From contig CAYVOV010000003.1 of assembly GCA_964453525.1 (NCBI GenBank), positions 62,001 to 126,000 on the forward strand: a DNA stretch of 64,000 nucleotides. The letters are read 5' to 3'. The translations under genes were made by a program, and so were the position numbers. Shown here piece by piece: positions 8,260 to 16,912 of this stretch (its first letter is position 1; every line of letters starts with the position of its first letter). The DNA comes from CAYVOV01 sp964453525 (GTDB taxonomy: Bacteria; Chloroflexota; Dehalococcoidia; Dehalococcoidales; UBA2162). The notes below the pieces were generated by a model. It saw only the letters and a program-made list of their open reading frames with translations. It searched no databases and had not been told where the DNA came from.

Positions 8260-11250
8260 TCACCTGGTTGGTACGGTCAGTTTTACGGTAGTTCCTTTTT
8301 CGTATACCCCTTTCATTTCCAGGTAACCTCCGATTGCTTTTGCTCGCTCATGCATTCCTATCAATCCGAATGACCTTGAGCTGCGTAATTGTCCGCCGGT
8401 AATTCCCTTACCGTTGTCCTTGATTTGCATTATCAGTTTATCGGTTTCCTGTTTAAGACTTATCCTGACTCTGGTTGCATTAGCATGAAGAGAGATGTTT
8501 GTCAGCGCTTCCTGGAGGATGCGAAAACAATCGATGGCATACTCCCTGTCCAGCTTTATATCATTTTCTCCTAGGTTAAGTGTACACTTTGTTCCCGTTC
8601 TTTTTTGAAACTCGGAGGTATGCCATTCTATTGCCGCGGCTAGACCGAGTATATCCAGTATTTCCGGTCTCAGTTCTGATGATAACTCCTTTACTGTCTG
8701 TATGCACTGGTCGATTAGCTGTGACATTTCCTGTGCCTTATATAATAGAGGTAACTGCTCCTCGGTTAGTCTCTTACTTAGCCATGATAAATCAATCTTT
8801 AATGCGGCCAGCGCCTGTCCGAGGTTATCATGAATATTCCGGGCTATGCTCTTCCTCTCCTCCTCTCTTATCTGACGCATATGACTGGTTAACTCGCGCA
8901 ACTGCAGTTCCGACCGCTGTAGCTCACTCTCAGTCTGCTTTTTCTCGGTGATGTCTATGGCTACTTTAACCAGGTGAGCGATGTTACCGGATTCATCCCT
9001 TATAGCCGCGATGGAAGCGGACTCATAGTACAGTTCTCCATTCCTCTTCCTGTTGATGAACTCGCCATGCCATTCTTTACCTCCGGCGAGAGTCCTCAAC
9101 ATTTTCTCCTCTTCTGCAGCCGGCTGTAGACCGATATTCCCTGCGTTCTGTCCAATGACTTCGTCGGCATTATAGCCGGTAACTTCAACAAATTTCCTAT
9201 TTACATATTCAATTATGTTGTTTTTGTCTGTAATAATTACTACACTGGGACTGTACTCTACCGCTGTCGAAAGTTTCAGGATTTCCTGTTCTCTCTTAAG
9301 TCTTTCGGTGATATCACGCTCTACACTCAGGATGAGTTTTCTGCCGCCCGACTCGATAACCCTGGCGTGTACTTCCACATCGAACGCCGAACCGTCTTTG
9401 CTGAAATGAGTGTTTTCAAAAATGTACTCTCCCTTTTCGCTTAGCTCTTCTATTTTCGACTTCAATGGTGCGGCGATTGCAGAAATATTCAGTTGATTAA
9501 AATTCATCGCCAGCAATTCTTCCCTGCTATAGCCGTGAGTCCTGCAGAATGTTTCATTCACATAGAGAAGATTTCCATCAAAATCACTAAGAGTGATTGA
9601 ATCACCGGCATTATCAAGAATCTGGGCTCTCAGCCTTATTTCTTCCTCAGCCTGCTTGCGTTCGGTGATGTCACGTTCAACATTCAGGACAAGTTTCCTG
9701 TCCCCTGATTCTATAACCCGGGCATGCACCTCCACATCGAATGCTGAGCCGTCTTTACGGATATGAGTGGATTCAAATTCAATCTCACCTTTTTGTCTTA
9801 ATTCTTCAAGTTTCTCTTTCACGAATAGCCCGAGTCCCGTCCGGTCCAGTTGACGGAGGTTCATTCCCAGTAAATCTTCCCGACTGTATCCGTGAGCCTT
9901 GCAGAATGCTTCATTTACGTAAAGGAGGTTGGCAATAAAATCATTCAACGTGATTGAATCACTGGCACTGTCAAGAAGTTCGGCCCTCAGTTTGAGCTCT
10001 TGCTCGGCTTTTTTACGCTCGGTAATATCAATCCAGCTTGACAGCAGATAACTAAGTTTCCCGTCTGTTTTCACCGGTGTACTGGTTATCTCCACCCAGA
10101 ATTTCTCTCCGTTTTTCTTCTGGAACTCGACCTCATATCCTTTTGCACCCAATTTTATATCTTTTTTCAATTTTGATATGGCGCGCTTGAAAGTCTTGTC
10201 CTGCCAGAAGGGATATGGTGCTTTCTGACCAATGAGCTCCTCGGCAGAATAACCGGTCAGTTTCTCCAGTGCCGGATTAATGTATTTTATTGAGGTATCC
10301 GGATTAATGACGTTTATCGGGTTTTGTGAATTATTCAGCAGGCTTGACCGGAATGCTTCGCTCTCCCGCAGTGCTTTTTCCGCCTTCATTTTTTCAGTGA
10401 TATCCCTGACGAATGCCTGAATGCCAACGAAACGCTTACCAATTTCCAGTGCGGAGACTCGAGCTTCACCCAGACGCAAGGTACCGTCCTTTCGTATCCA
10501 CTCGAAAACTAATGCTCCTGATTTTTCCCCCTTTGAAAAAGAAGTGAATAGTGTAGTTAATGTGGGCAGGTCCTTAAGTCTGATGGCAGGCATTTTTGTA
10601 AAGTGTTTGCCGATTAGCTCGGCACTCGAATATCCGGTTAGCTCTTCGAAAGCCTTATTGCAGGATGTGACCACTCCACGTGTATCTACTGTTATTATGC
10701 CGTCAGGAGCCAGGTCGACTATGGACCGGTACTGCTCTTCAGACTTTTGCAGCGCATTTTCTGCCTCTCTTTGCCGGGTAATGTCACGGACAATCGCAAG
10801 GTAATAAGCTCTATCATCGAGTCTCCAACCTCCTACCGTAATTCTGGCTAAAAAATTACTGCCATCTTTTTTCAATCCTTCACGTTCATGTGTCATTTCA
10901 CTGGATGGAATAGCTTTGTTCTGATTTAAAAGGTATATTCCTGTCTGAAAATCTTTTCTGTATTTTTCAGGTATTAAGATGGAAAGAGGCTTGCTAAGAA
11001 CCTCCTCTTTTTTATACCCGAAGATGTCCTCCGCCGCCTTACTCCACGAAATAATGTTCGCCTCGTTGTCAGTGATAATAATGGCGTCGTTTACCGAATC
11101 TGCAATAGAATTATATTCTTGTTCTCTTGCTACTAATTTACTTTCCAGACTTTTATACTCGTTTACCGTTTCTTCTAGTTCAATAACTCGGCGTCGTGTC
11201 TGCTCCAGTTCGTCCAATAGCTGTGCTTTTGTCTTTGCGGTATCTTTCAT
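8260..11250 (-). CDS. six-PAS sensor histidine kinase (NarL/HisKA_3 type)
   Basis: 996 residues from the ATG at 11250, which follows GGAG with six-base spacing; an upstream ATG at 11292 lacks this. A short N-terminal coiled coil (LLDELEQTRRRVIELEE) precedes six PAS/PAC modules. Modules four and five are near copies of each other, and module three matches one in the kinase at 4603-7326. The kinase core is HisKA_3, with phospho-acceptor His near 807 in IARNIHDNLGQ, and a HATPase with DNGKGI and GLIGMHERA. No transmembrane helix is seen. It lies between the small HTH gene and its LuxR-type regulator. Confidence 0.9.
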   Translation of the reverse strand: MKDTAKTKAQLLDELEQTRRRVIELEETVNEYKSLESKLVAREQEYNSIADSVNDAIIITDNEANIISWSKAAEDIFGYKKEEVLSKPLSILIPEKYRKDFQTGIYLLNQNKAIPSSEMTHEREGLKKDGSNFLARITVGGWRLDDRAYYLAIVRDITRQREAENALQKSEEQYRSIVDLAPDGIITVDTRGVVTSCNKAFEELTGYSSAELIGKHFTKMPAIRLKDLPTLTTLFTSFSKGEKSGALVFEWIRKDGTLRLGEARVSALEIGKRFVGIQAFVRDITEKMKAEKALRESEAFRSSLLNNSQNPINVINPDTSIKYINPALEKLTGYSAEELIGQKAPYPFWQDKTFKRAISKLKKDIKLGAKGYEVEFQKKNGEKFWVEITSTPVKTDGKLSYLLSSWIDITERKKAEQELKLRAELLDSASDSITLNDFIANLLYVNEAFCKAHGYSREDLLGMNLRQLDRTGLGLFVKEKLEELRQKGEIEFESTHIRKDGSAFDVEVHARVIESGDRKLVLNVERDITERKQAEEEIRLRAQILDNAGDSITLSDFDGNLLYVNETFCRTHGYSREELLAMNFNQLNISAIAAPLKSKIEELSEKGEYIFENTHFSKDGSAFDVEVHARVIESGGRKLILSVERDITERLKREQEILKLSTAVEYSPSVVIITDKNNIIEYVNRKFVEVTGYNADEVIGQNAGNIGLQPAAEEEKMLRTLAGGKEWHGEFINRKRNGELYYESASIAAIRDESGNIAHLVKVAIDITEKKQTESELQRSELQLRELTSHMRQIREEERKSIARNIHDNLGQALAALKIDLSWLSKRLTEEQLPLLYKAQEMSQLIDQCIQTVKELSSELRPEILDILGLAAAIEWHTSEFQKRTGTKCTLNLGENDIKLDREYAIDCFRILQEALTNISLHANATRVRISLKQETDKLIMQIKDNGKGITGGQLRSSRSFGLIGMHERAKAIGGYLEMKGVYEKGTTVKLTVPTR

Positions 11251-11312
11251 TGTGCTCTCCTGCGCCGTGCAGTTTTGTCCGCTGATATTCATCGATACAA
11301 ACGCGTTGATGC

Positions 11313-11528
11313 TCAGGATAGTTCTCGCACGTCAATCCTCGTTGCTTCCGCATGGATTTTTTCCAGGTCGTCTTTTGTAAATAGTCTCCATCCTCTCCTG
11401 TCTCTAAGTGCAACTTCTTCTAATATGCCATTTTTGAGCCAGCGAAAGAAAGTAGTTCTGCTGATGCCAACCTCCTGGCATACTTCAGCAGTTCTGTAAT
11501 ATGTCTGACCATTTATATTAACTGGCAT
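11313..11528 (-). CDS. small MerR/excisionase-like HTH protein
   Basis: 71 residues forming a single winged-helix DNA-binding domain: TYYRTAEVCQEVGISRTTF is the recognition helix region, followed by RWLKNGILEE and RGWRLFTKDDLEKI. ATG follows GGAGGT. It is the first gene of the kinase/LuxR operon and may autoregulate, since an operator-like palindrome and direct repeat lie 55-90 bases upstream. It resembles MerR N-terminal domains and phage excisionases; no phage genes are nearby, so a regulator is more likely. Confidence 0.75.
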   Translation of the reverse strand: MPVNINGQTYYRTAEVCQEVGISRTTFFRWLKNGILEEVALRDRRGWRLFTKDDLEKIHAEATRIDVRELS

Positions 11529-11580
11529 GGACTGTTACCTCCTGGTATGGTTTGATTATAATCAGGCATACATGGAATGG

Positions 11581-11618
11581 AATAACAGTTATTAAAATAT
11601 CCCTTAGAGTTATTAAAA
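11581..11618. promoter_or_regulatory. operator-like palindrome and direct repeats
   Basis: AATAACAGTTATT (11581-11593) is a perfect 6+1+6 palindrome. AGTTATTAAAA occurs at 11587-11597 and again at 11608-11618, exactly 21 bases apart, two helical turns. The site lies upstream of the small HTH gene and is a plausible binding site for it or for the LuxR regulator. Confidence 0.4.
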
Positions 11619-11722
11619 AGTTTGATGTTATGTGGGGTGAACGAGGAGCAGGACCACAGAGTTATCAGACTTATCTCTGTATGACTGAGTTAGAGAAATG
11701 AGAAGCGGAGTTGCTCTCTCTC

Positions 11723-11757
11723 AAAAAGTCAGGGGAGCATATTATTGCTCCCCTGAC
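11723..11757 (-). terminator. intrinsic terminator of the secreted-protein gene
   Basis: GTCAGGGGAGC (11728-11738) and GCTCCCCTGAC (11747-11757) form a perfect 11 bp stem with an 8-base loop. Read on the minus strand the stem is followed by TTTTTG. It lies 25 bases after the stop codon of the gene at 11782-13143. Confidence 0.85.
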
Positions 11758-11781
11758 CTGAGTTTCTTCTTAGACAAAGAA

Positions 11782-13143
11782 TTACCTGGTAGTGAAAAAT
11801 GCCCACCAGGGTCTTTCTTCTTTAATAATTTCTGAATCAGTGTTTGTGGCATCTACGGTTAAAGTATTTTTAACTTCCAGTGGGATGAAGCCGAGCAGTT
11901 TTCTTTTTTCACCTGTTTTTATCTTGTAAACCGCTCTGGAATTCTCCTCTATTAATTCCATTTCTTTCGCTTCAACGTTTATTTTCTCTAAAACGGTGCT
12001 TGGTACGAGCTTAACCTCCGAATTGCCGACTCTTAACACATCATTTTCTATGCTCAGTTCCGGTGCCTTTATTTCAAGGTCTCCGTCGTTCATTATCACC
12101 TGAGCTCTGGCCGGTTTAATTTCAAGGTCCTTGTCGTTAATTCTGGCGACTACACTCTTATCAACCGTTTTTACCGCCACCTCATCCATCTTTACTTCGC
12201 CGGGTCTCACCTGTATTTTTGTGACCAGTCCGCTGACTTCCTGGGTGCTTATTGCATCTTTGCTTTTTATTAGTTCCTCTATCAGTCTGTCTATCTCATC
12301 TCTCAGTTCTTTAAGGACGGTCACTTTTCTATCTATGTCAATCTCTTCAGTCGCTATCTCGGCAATTCTGCGCTTGTAGTAATCCGTTATTTCCATGCCG
12401 GATTCCACGGCGATTGGTCTGGCTGTAATGTTTAAAGGCCTTGTTCCGGTTGCGGAAGTCCAGGTCTGCCCGTCATTGTCACTACCGACCCTGTTGGTCA
12501 CGCCGGCTTCACATTCTATTCTCAGCCTCTGAATCATTTCTTCGAGGCTTGCTATCGTTTTCCTGATTTCTTCTCGCCCTCTCGTGTATCCTTTATCGGT
12601 CAACTCGTCATCTGACAGAGAGTAGAGGTCTTCATAATGTTTCTTCTTGGCTTCTAAAGTCCTGAGTTCTTCGCAACTGTCCAGGCGAGCGGAACTGACA
12701 ATGTTTACTCCGCTTGTCGCAGTAACAGTGGGTTTGTCCTCTTCTTGTTCTCCTGTACTGCTGATAGCCACCGGTGATACGCTGTTTACCGCAGTAGTCG
12801 TTGGTACTTCACTTGCCTTCGCTATCTCATCTTTTATTATCTGAATTTTTTCCTGCAGTGCTGCAATTAACTCGCGGTCACCATTGTTCTCCGCCTCCCT
12901 GAGCATTTTTACCAGCCTGTCCAGTTCATCCATTAGGCGGTCATTTACCGAATAAGTCTGTGCGGTTGTCTGATCCACATTTACCGAATAAGCCCCTGCC
13001 GTTGTCTGGTTAGCACTGACCGATTCCGTGAATGATGATGCTCTTGTGGCATTCTCTTCATCTTGAGCCAGAGCCGGCGAGGTTCCCGATATCACACAAA
13101 CCAGGAGTATTGAAACAATGGCGGCGGTGAGTAATCTTTTCAT
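11782..13143 (-). CDS. secreted protein of unknown function
   Basis: 453 residues. A cleavable signal peptide (MKRLLTAAIVSILLVCVISG, with cleavage likely after ALA near 26) directs export. The mature N-terminus contains two similar short repeats, QTTAGAYSVN and QTTAQTYSVN, and is followed by charged, probably coiled-coil stretches (ELDRLVKMLREAEN; RKTIASLEEMIQRLRIE). The C-terminal half is beta-rich with repeated EIKPA/EIKAPE-like strands and ends in RPWWAFFTTR. No family recognised. ATG lies behind a purine-rich site and an efficient terminator follows, so it is expressed alone. Confidence 0.7.
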   Translation of the reverse strand: MKRLLTAAIVSILLVCVISGTSPALAQDEENATRASSFTESVSANQTTAGAYSVNVDQTTAQTYSVNDRLMDELDRLVKMLREAENNGDRELIAALQEKIQIIKDEIAKASEVPTTTAVNSVSPVAISSTGEQEEDKPTVTATSGVNIVSSARLDSCEELRTLEAKKKHYEDLYSLSDDELTDKGYTRGREEIRKTIASLEEMIQRLRIECEAGVTNRVGSDNDGQTWTSATGTRPLNITARPIAVESGMEITDYYKRRIAEIATEEIDIDRKVTVLKELRDEIDRLIEELIKSKDAISTQEVSGLVTKIQVRPGEVKMDEVAVKTVDKSVVARINDKDLEIKPARAQVIMNDGDLEIKAPELSIENDVLRVGNSEVKLVPSTVLEKINVEAKEMELIEENSRAVYKIKTGEKRKLLGFIPLEVKNTLTVDATNTDSEIIKEERPWWAFFTTR

Positions 13144-13441
13144 TGTTTTTTTACCTCCATGCCTGGATTACTATTATGGTAATATCGATTATGAACATCA
13201 GCAATATGTAAAGCCGAATCTTTTGGGTAGTTTTTGTTACCTCATCGGATATATTCTCTTCTTCTGGCTGCTCTATACCTGGTTATAACGATGAATACTG
13301 AAATGGGTTAGTGCCTGGAGAATAAATGGCTGGCAGAGTCCGATTTCTTGAGTTCTTGTCTTTTTGAGGGTTATTTATTATGATACTGGCAATAAAAAGA
13401 ATGGATTCCGTAATTGAACAATAAAATGTGGAGGTAATACC

Positions 13442-13873
13442 GTGAATAGAGAGCAGTTTCAGGTATATGTGGACCATTTCAATAACAGGAGATATGATGC
13501 CGTTACCGGCTACTTTGCCCCGGATATAACTGTTGAATACTATGATAACGCAACCGGAGAGCACGTTCCGCACCGCACGCTGCACGGACCAGCCGAGTTT
13601 GAGGCCGCCTACAAAGCGCTTCATGAGAACGTAAGAGAGGTTCTCGAACTCAGGTCATTTTTATCCACCGAGACCGAGCTGTTTGCCGAGCTCTATACCG
13701 AATTCCATGCCTTCAACGATGCCCCGGCGTCAGCCAGCCGTCCGCCGCTGAAAAAAGGTGATGTGATTATTATGACCAACTTCATACTCTATGAAATGGA
13801 AGGCGATATCATGAAACGTATCCGCATCGCCCACTTCAGAAACCATGACCCCGCCGAGGCGAAATATAAGTAA
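13442..13873 (+). CDS. NTF2/SnoaL-like small protein
   Basis: 143 residues starting at GTG behind GGAGG. FQVYVDHFNNRRYDAVTGYF, followed by FAPDITVEYYD and a C-terminal sheet ending MKRIRIAHFRNHD, is the cone-shaped NTF2-like/SnoaL fold. Members include steroid isomerases, polyketide cyclases and ligand-binding proteins, so the reaction cannot be named. It stands alone, divergent from the secreted protein and convergent with the MATE gene. The 298 bp before it holds no other gene. Confidence 0.7.
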   Translation: MNREQFQVYVDHFNNRRYDAVTGYFAPDITVEYYDNATGEHVPHRTLHGPAEFEAAYKALHENVREVLELRSFLSTETELFAELYTEFHAFNDAPASASRPPLKKGDVIIMTNFILYEMEGDIMKRIRIAHFRNHDPAEAKYK

Positions 13874-13909
13874 TAAAATTCGTTTCTCACATTCAAATGG
13901 ACAGGTGTA

Positions 13910-15292
13910 TCAGACCTTCTTGCGTTTCCACCTGCCCGTCTTAAAATAAACCGTCAGGGTAATGGCAGGAAAGACCATGCCTGCCACCATCGCCCATCGC
14001 ACTCCATAGACACCGAGTCCGGTTGCATTGGGCAGGAAGTAGGCTAAAGGCAATGTCAGCGCCCACATCGCTATCAGGCTAATCACCATCGTCGGGACAG
14101 TGTCACCAGCACCGGCCAGTACCTGCATTAGCACGCCCATAAAACCAAGCAGTATGTAACCGGCTACCGATATCCTGAGAAAGGTACTGGCAATCTCAAC
14201 AAGAGCGGGCTCGGTATTGAAAATATGAACCAGGCTCTCCGCCGCAACAAGTATCACCACCGAAACGATGACAGCGATGCCCTCCATTATACCCACCGCC
14301 AGCCAGGCGGTCTTTTCCGCCTGCGCCGGTTGCTCCGCCCCCAGGTTTTGTCCGGCGAGCACTCCGGCGCTCATCCCGAATGACATGCTCGGCATCATCA
14401 ATATCATCTCTATCCTCTGGTTTATGGTGTGTGCGGCTATTGCCAGGGTGCCAAATGGGACAAGAAGCCACATCAGCAGCATCTGACTGATTGACCTCTG
14501 GATACTCGAAACAAGGGCAGGAAACCCGATTCTTATCACCCGCCATATCATATTGAGGTCGACATTGAAATTTTTAAAGTCTATCTGTAATCGTGAACGT
14601 CCGCTGAATAACACCCAGAATCCGATTACCGTTCCCAGGCTCTGGGACAAAATGTTTGTTACGGCGGCTCCGCTGACTCCCATCCTGGGAAATATCCACC
14701 AGCCGAAAATCAGGAACGGGGCAAGGGTAATATGGAAAAGTCTGTAGCCGATTGTAATCTTCATCGGTGTTACGGTATCACCCGATGCCTGCATAATCGC
14801 TTCGACAACCACCCGGAAAGACATCGCTACCGCGCCGACAAACAGTATCCGCAGGTAGGTGGCACCTTCGGCAACCACATCAGGCTCCAGACCGAACAGG
14901 ATAAGTATCTGCTCAGCAAGGAATATACCTATCACCGCCATCACTATTGAAAAGGTTGCGCCGATAACGAAGGCTTGCCTGGAGACGTGGTTGGCGCCCC
15001 GGATATCGCCGGCTCCGATAAACCGGGCAACCATTGCCCTCACCCCCATCATCAGGCCCATTAATGCCACAATCACCAGTTGCACGGCTATACCGGCAAC
15101 ACCTACTCCGGCGATTGCGGCCGACCCTAGTTTCCCCACCCATACCATATCGATTGTCGGACCAAGCATCATCAGGGAATTGGTCACTACCATCGGCCAG
15201 GCTAGAGACAGCAGATTTCGCGGGATACTGCCCTGCGTCCAGTCCCTGTCAGAGGCGCCACGTCTCCCCGGGGAAAATCCTATTTCTTCCAT
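13910..15292 (-). CDS. MATE-family multidrug/sodium antiporter
   Basis: 460 residues with about twelve hydrophobic segments in two homologous halves. The first begins LLSLAWPMVVTNSLMML; the second contains GFPALVSSIQRSISQMLL. GMSAGVLAGQNLGAE and MGVRAMVARFIGAGD are the family glycine/alanine-rich signatures. MATE proteins exchange drugs or toxic metabolites for Na+ or H+ across the cytoplasmic membrane. The start lies 11 bases after the upstream Tm-1-like gene, so the two are probably cotranscribed. Substrate unknown. Confidence 0.92.
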   Translation of the reverse strand: MEEIGFSPGRRGASDRDWTQGSIPRNLLSLAWPMVVTNSLMMLGPTIDMVWVGKLGSAAIAGVGVAGIAVQLVIVALMGLMMGVRAMVARFIGAGDIRGANHVSRQAFVIGATFSIVMAVIGIFLAEQILILFGLEPDVVAEGATYLRILFVGAVAMSFRVVVEAIMQASGDTVTPMKITIGYRLFHITLAPFLIFGWWIFPRMGVSGAAVTNILSQSLGTVIGFWVLFSGRSRLQIDFKNFNVDLNMIWRVIRIGFPALVSSIQRSISQMLLMWLLVPFGTLAIAAHTINQRIEMILMMPSMSFGMSAGVLAGQNLGAEQPAQAEKTAWLAVGIMEGIAVIVSVVILVAAESLVHIFNTEPALVEIASTFLRISVAGYILLGFMGVLMQVLAGAGDTVPTMVISLIAMWALTLPLAYFLPNATGLGVYGVRWAMVAGMVFPAITLTVYFKTGRWKRKKV

Positions 15293-15303
15293 ATGTAACC
15301 GAT

Positions 15304-16524
15304 CTATTCAGCTCTGATAATGTCCATAAATTCATCCGCGACTACTTCGGCAAATTCAGTGTCATTTATGTGGGCATCAATTTCCTTAATTTCAATAGCT
15401 TCCTTCAAGGAAACTCTAAGAGAATCGATAAAAGCCCTGTCAGCTTCCGGGTCATAGAAAATCCCTCCCTGGTGGTCAAGAGAAGAAAAACCGCCGAGGG
15501 GAATCAGGAACTTCACTTTTCCGACGGCAAGGTTCAGTTTTTTCGCCATCGTCTCAGCTACCAGACTCAGTTCTTCACCATTTAATCTCGGCAGGGTTGC
15601 CTGCGGGTTATGATAACAAAGAGGTCTGTCCTTATACCGGTCAGGTAATGTATCCGGTGAAAGGAAGTTAATAATATCAATGCAACCGGGAGTGATAATT
15701 TGAGGAATTCCCTTCTCACCGGCAGCTTCAAGCCGATTCGGACCGGCTGAAGCCAGCCCGCCAAAAAGCTCATTCCCAATCTCGTTCAGACCCAGTTCTA
15801 TAACCCCCTTCACCGGATAGCTTCTAACAAGTTCTTCATAGGTCTCGCCGCCGACGCCTATAGCGTGAAACACCGCTACTTCAAATCCCCGCTCCTCGAG
15901 TATTGACTTGACGGTGAGTCCGCAGCCGGTGGACAGGCCGGTCATAGTCATAAAGACAAGAGGGTTATCGGACACCTCCGGTTCTGCCGCTTCCATCATC
16001 CCGATTATAGCGCCGACCGCCTTGCTCAAGGAGTCCATGGTCAGCCTGTTCAACCCGGCAATATCAGCCATCGAGGGCAATACTACTATATCCTTTGTTC
16101 CCACGTATTTTCTGATACCCGCCTGGACAATCTTCTGTGAGGAAAGCATAAACTTGGGCATACCGATTGGAAGCTCTCTCATTGCCGCCGAGGCTACCCC
16201 GGAACCCATACCGCCTCCTATTGAAATAACTGCCTGAAATTTTCCCGCATTATATAAATCTCTGGCTATTTTCGTTGCTCCGAGCGCCATAACCGCCGAT
16301 GCCGGACCGGCCTCGTCCATGCTCCTGACTTCCTCTATCGTGCTGCCGCCCGCCCGGGCGACCTCTTCAGCGGTAATATCGGCAGTGAAATATGGTTCCC
16401 CCAGGCTGCCGGTATCCATAACCATGGCTCTGTAGCCCTGGTTCAGTTCGATAAGCCGTTTTACATACTGAAGCTCAGGGCCTTTTGAATCGAGGGTACC
16501 TATGCATAAAATCACCTTCTCCAC
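15304..16524 (-). CDS. UPF0261/Tm-1-like protein
   Basis: About 406 residues starting at GTG 16524, seven bases behind AGGAGG; an in-frame ATG six bases upstream touches the Shine-Dalgarno. EKVILCIGTLDSKGPE at the N-terminus, GKFQAVISIGGGMGSG, and KVKFLIPLGGFSSLDHQGG in the C-terminal half are hallmarks of the Tm-1-like ATP-binding (UPF0261) family. These proteins often sit beside TIM-barrel or catabolic genes, with no settled biochemical role. A paralogue lies at 16913-18139 on the other strand. It is followed by the MATE gene. Confidence 0.85.
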   Translation of the reverse strand: MEKVILCIGTLDSKGPELQYVKRLIELNQGYRAMVMDTGSLGEPYFTADITAEEVARAGGSTIEEVRSMDEAGPASAVMALGATKIARDLYNAGKFQAVISIGGGMGSGVASAAMRELPIGMPKFMLSSQKIVQAGIRKYVGTKDIVVLPSMADIAGLNRLTMDSLSKAVGAIIGMMEAAEPEVSDNPLVFMTMTGLSTGCGLTVKSILEERGFEVAVFHAIGVGGETYEELVRSYPVKGVIELGLNEIGNELFGGLASAGPNRLEAAGEKGIPQIITPGCIDIINFLSPDTLPDRYKDRPLCYHNPQATLPRLNGEELSLVAETMAKKLNLAVGKVKFLIPLGGFSSLDHQGGIFYDPEADRAFIDSLRVSLKEAIEIKEIDAHINDTEFAEVVADEFMDIIRAE

Positions 16525-16575
16525 GAGCATACCTCCTTTTTATAAACCGCCTGGCTTGCTCTGAAGGTCTTGCAT

Positions 16576-16722
16576 CCGTGTCACCCTGAGTCCTGACCGG
16601 TCGGGATGAAGGGTATCGGGGAGGGGCAGTTCCTACCGGATACGTACTACGCCACCCCGGGATTCTTCGTCATCCCGATTTTATCGGGACGATAAAATCG
16701 GACTCAGAATGACATCTGAGAC
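16576..16722. repeat. degenerate copy of the 155 bp dispersed repeat (R2)
   Basis: The 382 bp gap between the two divergent Tm-1-like genes contains GTGTCACCCTGAG, GGGATTCTTCGTC and GGACTCAGAATGAC, segments shared with the elements at 56191 and 60804. It also has an internal inverted repeat, CCGATTTTATC (16676-16686) against GATAAAATCGG (16691-16701). The remainder of the gap shows nothing else apart from promoter space for the plus-strand gene. Confidence 0.55.
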
Positions 16723-16912
16723 AAGCCCGAAATCGCTTGCTTTACCGGCGTTTGAGCGGAAGATTTTTACCGGACTGTCGTGCTTTTTCCAGATTGTACC
16801 CGCTAAAGCATTCTGAAATCAATCTCTTTCGTCGGCAAGGTTACAAATCCACCGCTGTTTTGACAGTTGTTCTGAGGAGTGGTACTTTATGGATTAACTG
16901 GAGGACTTCGCT

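Noticed and set aside
13283..13624. Minus-strand open frame opposite the NTF2-like gene
   Set aside because: It overlaps a better supported plus-strand gene that has a clear fold and ribosome site.
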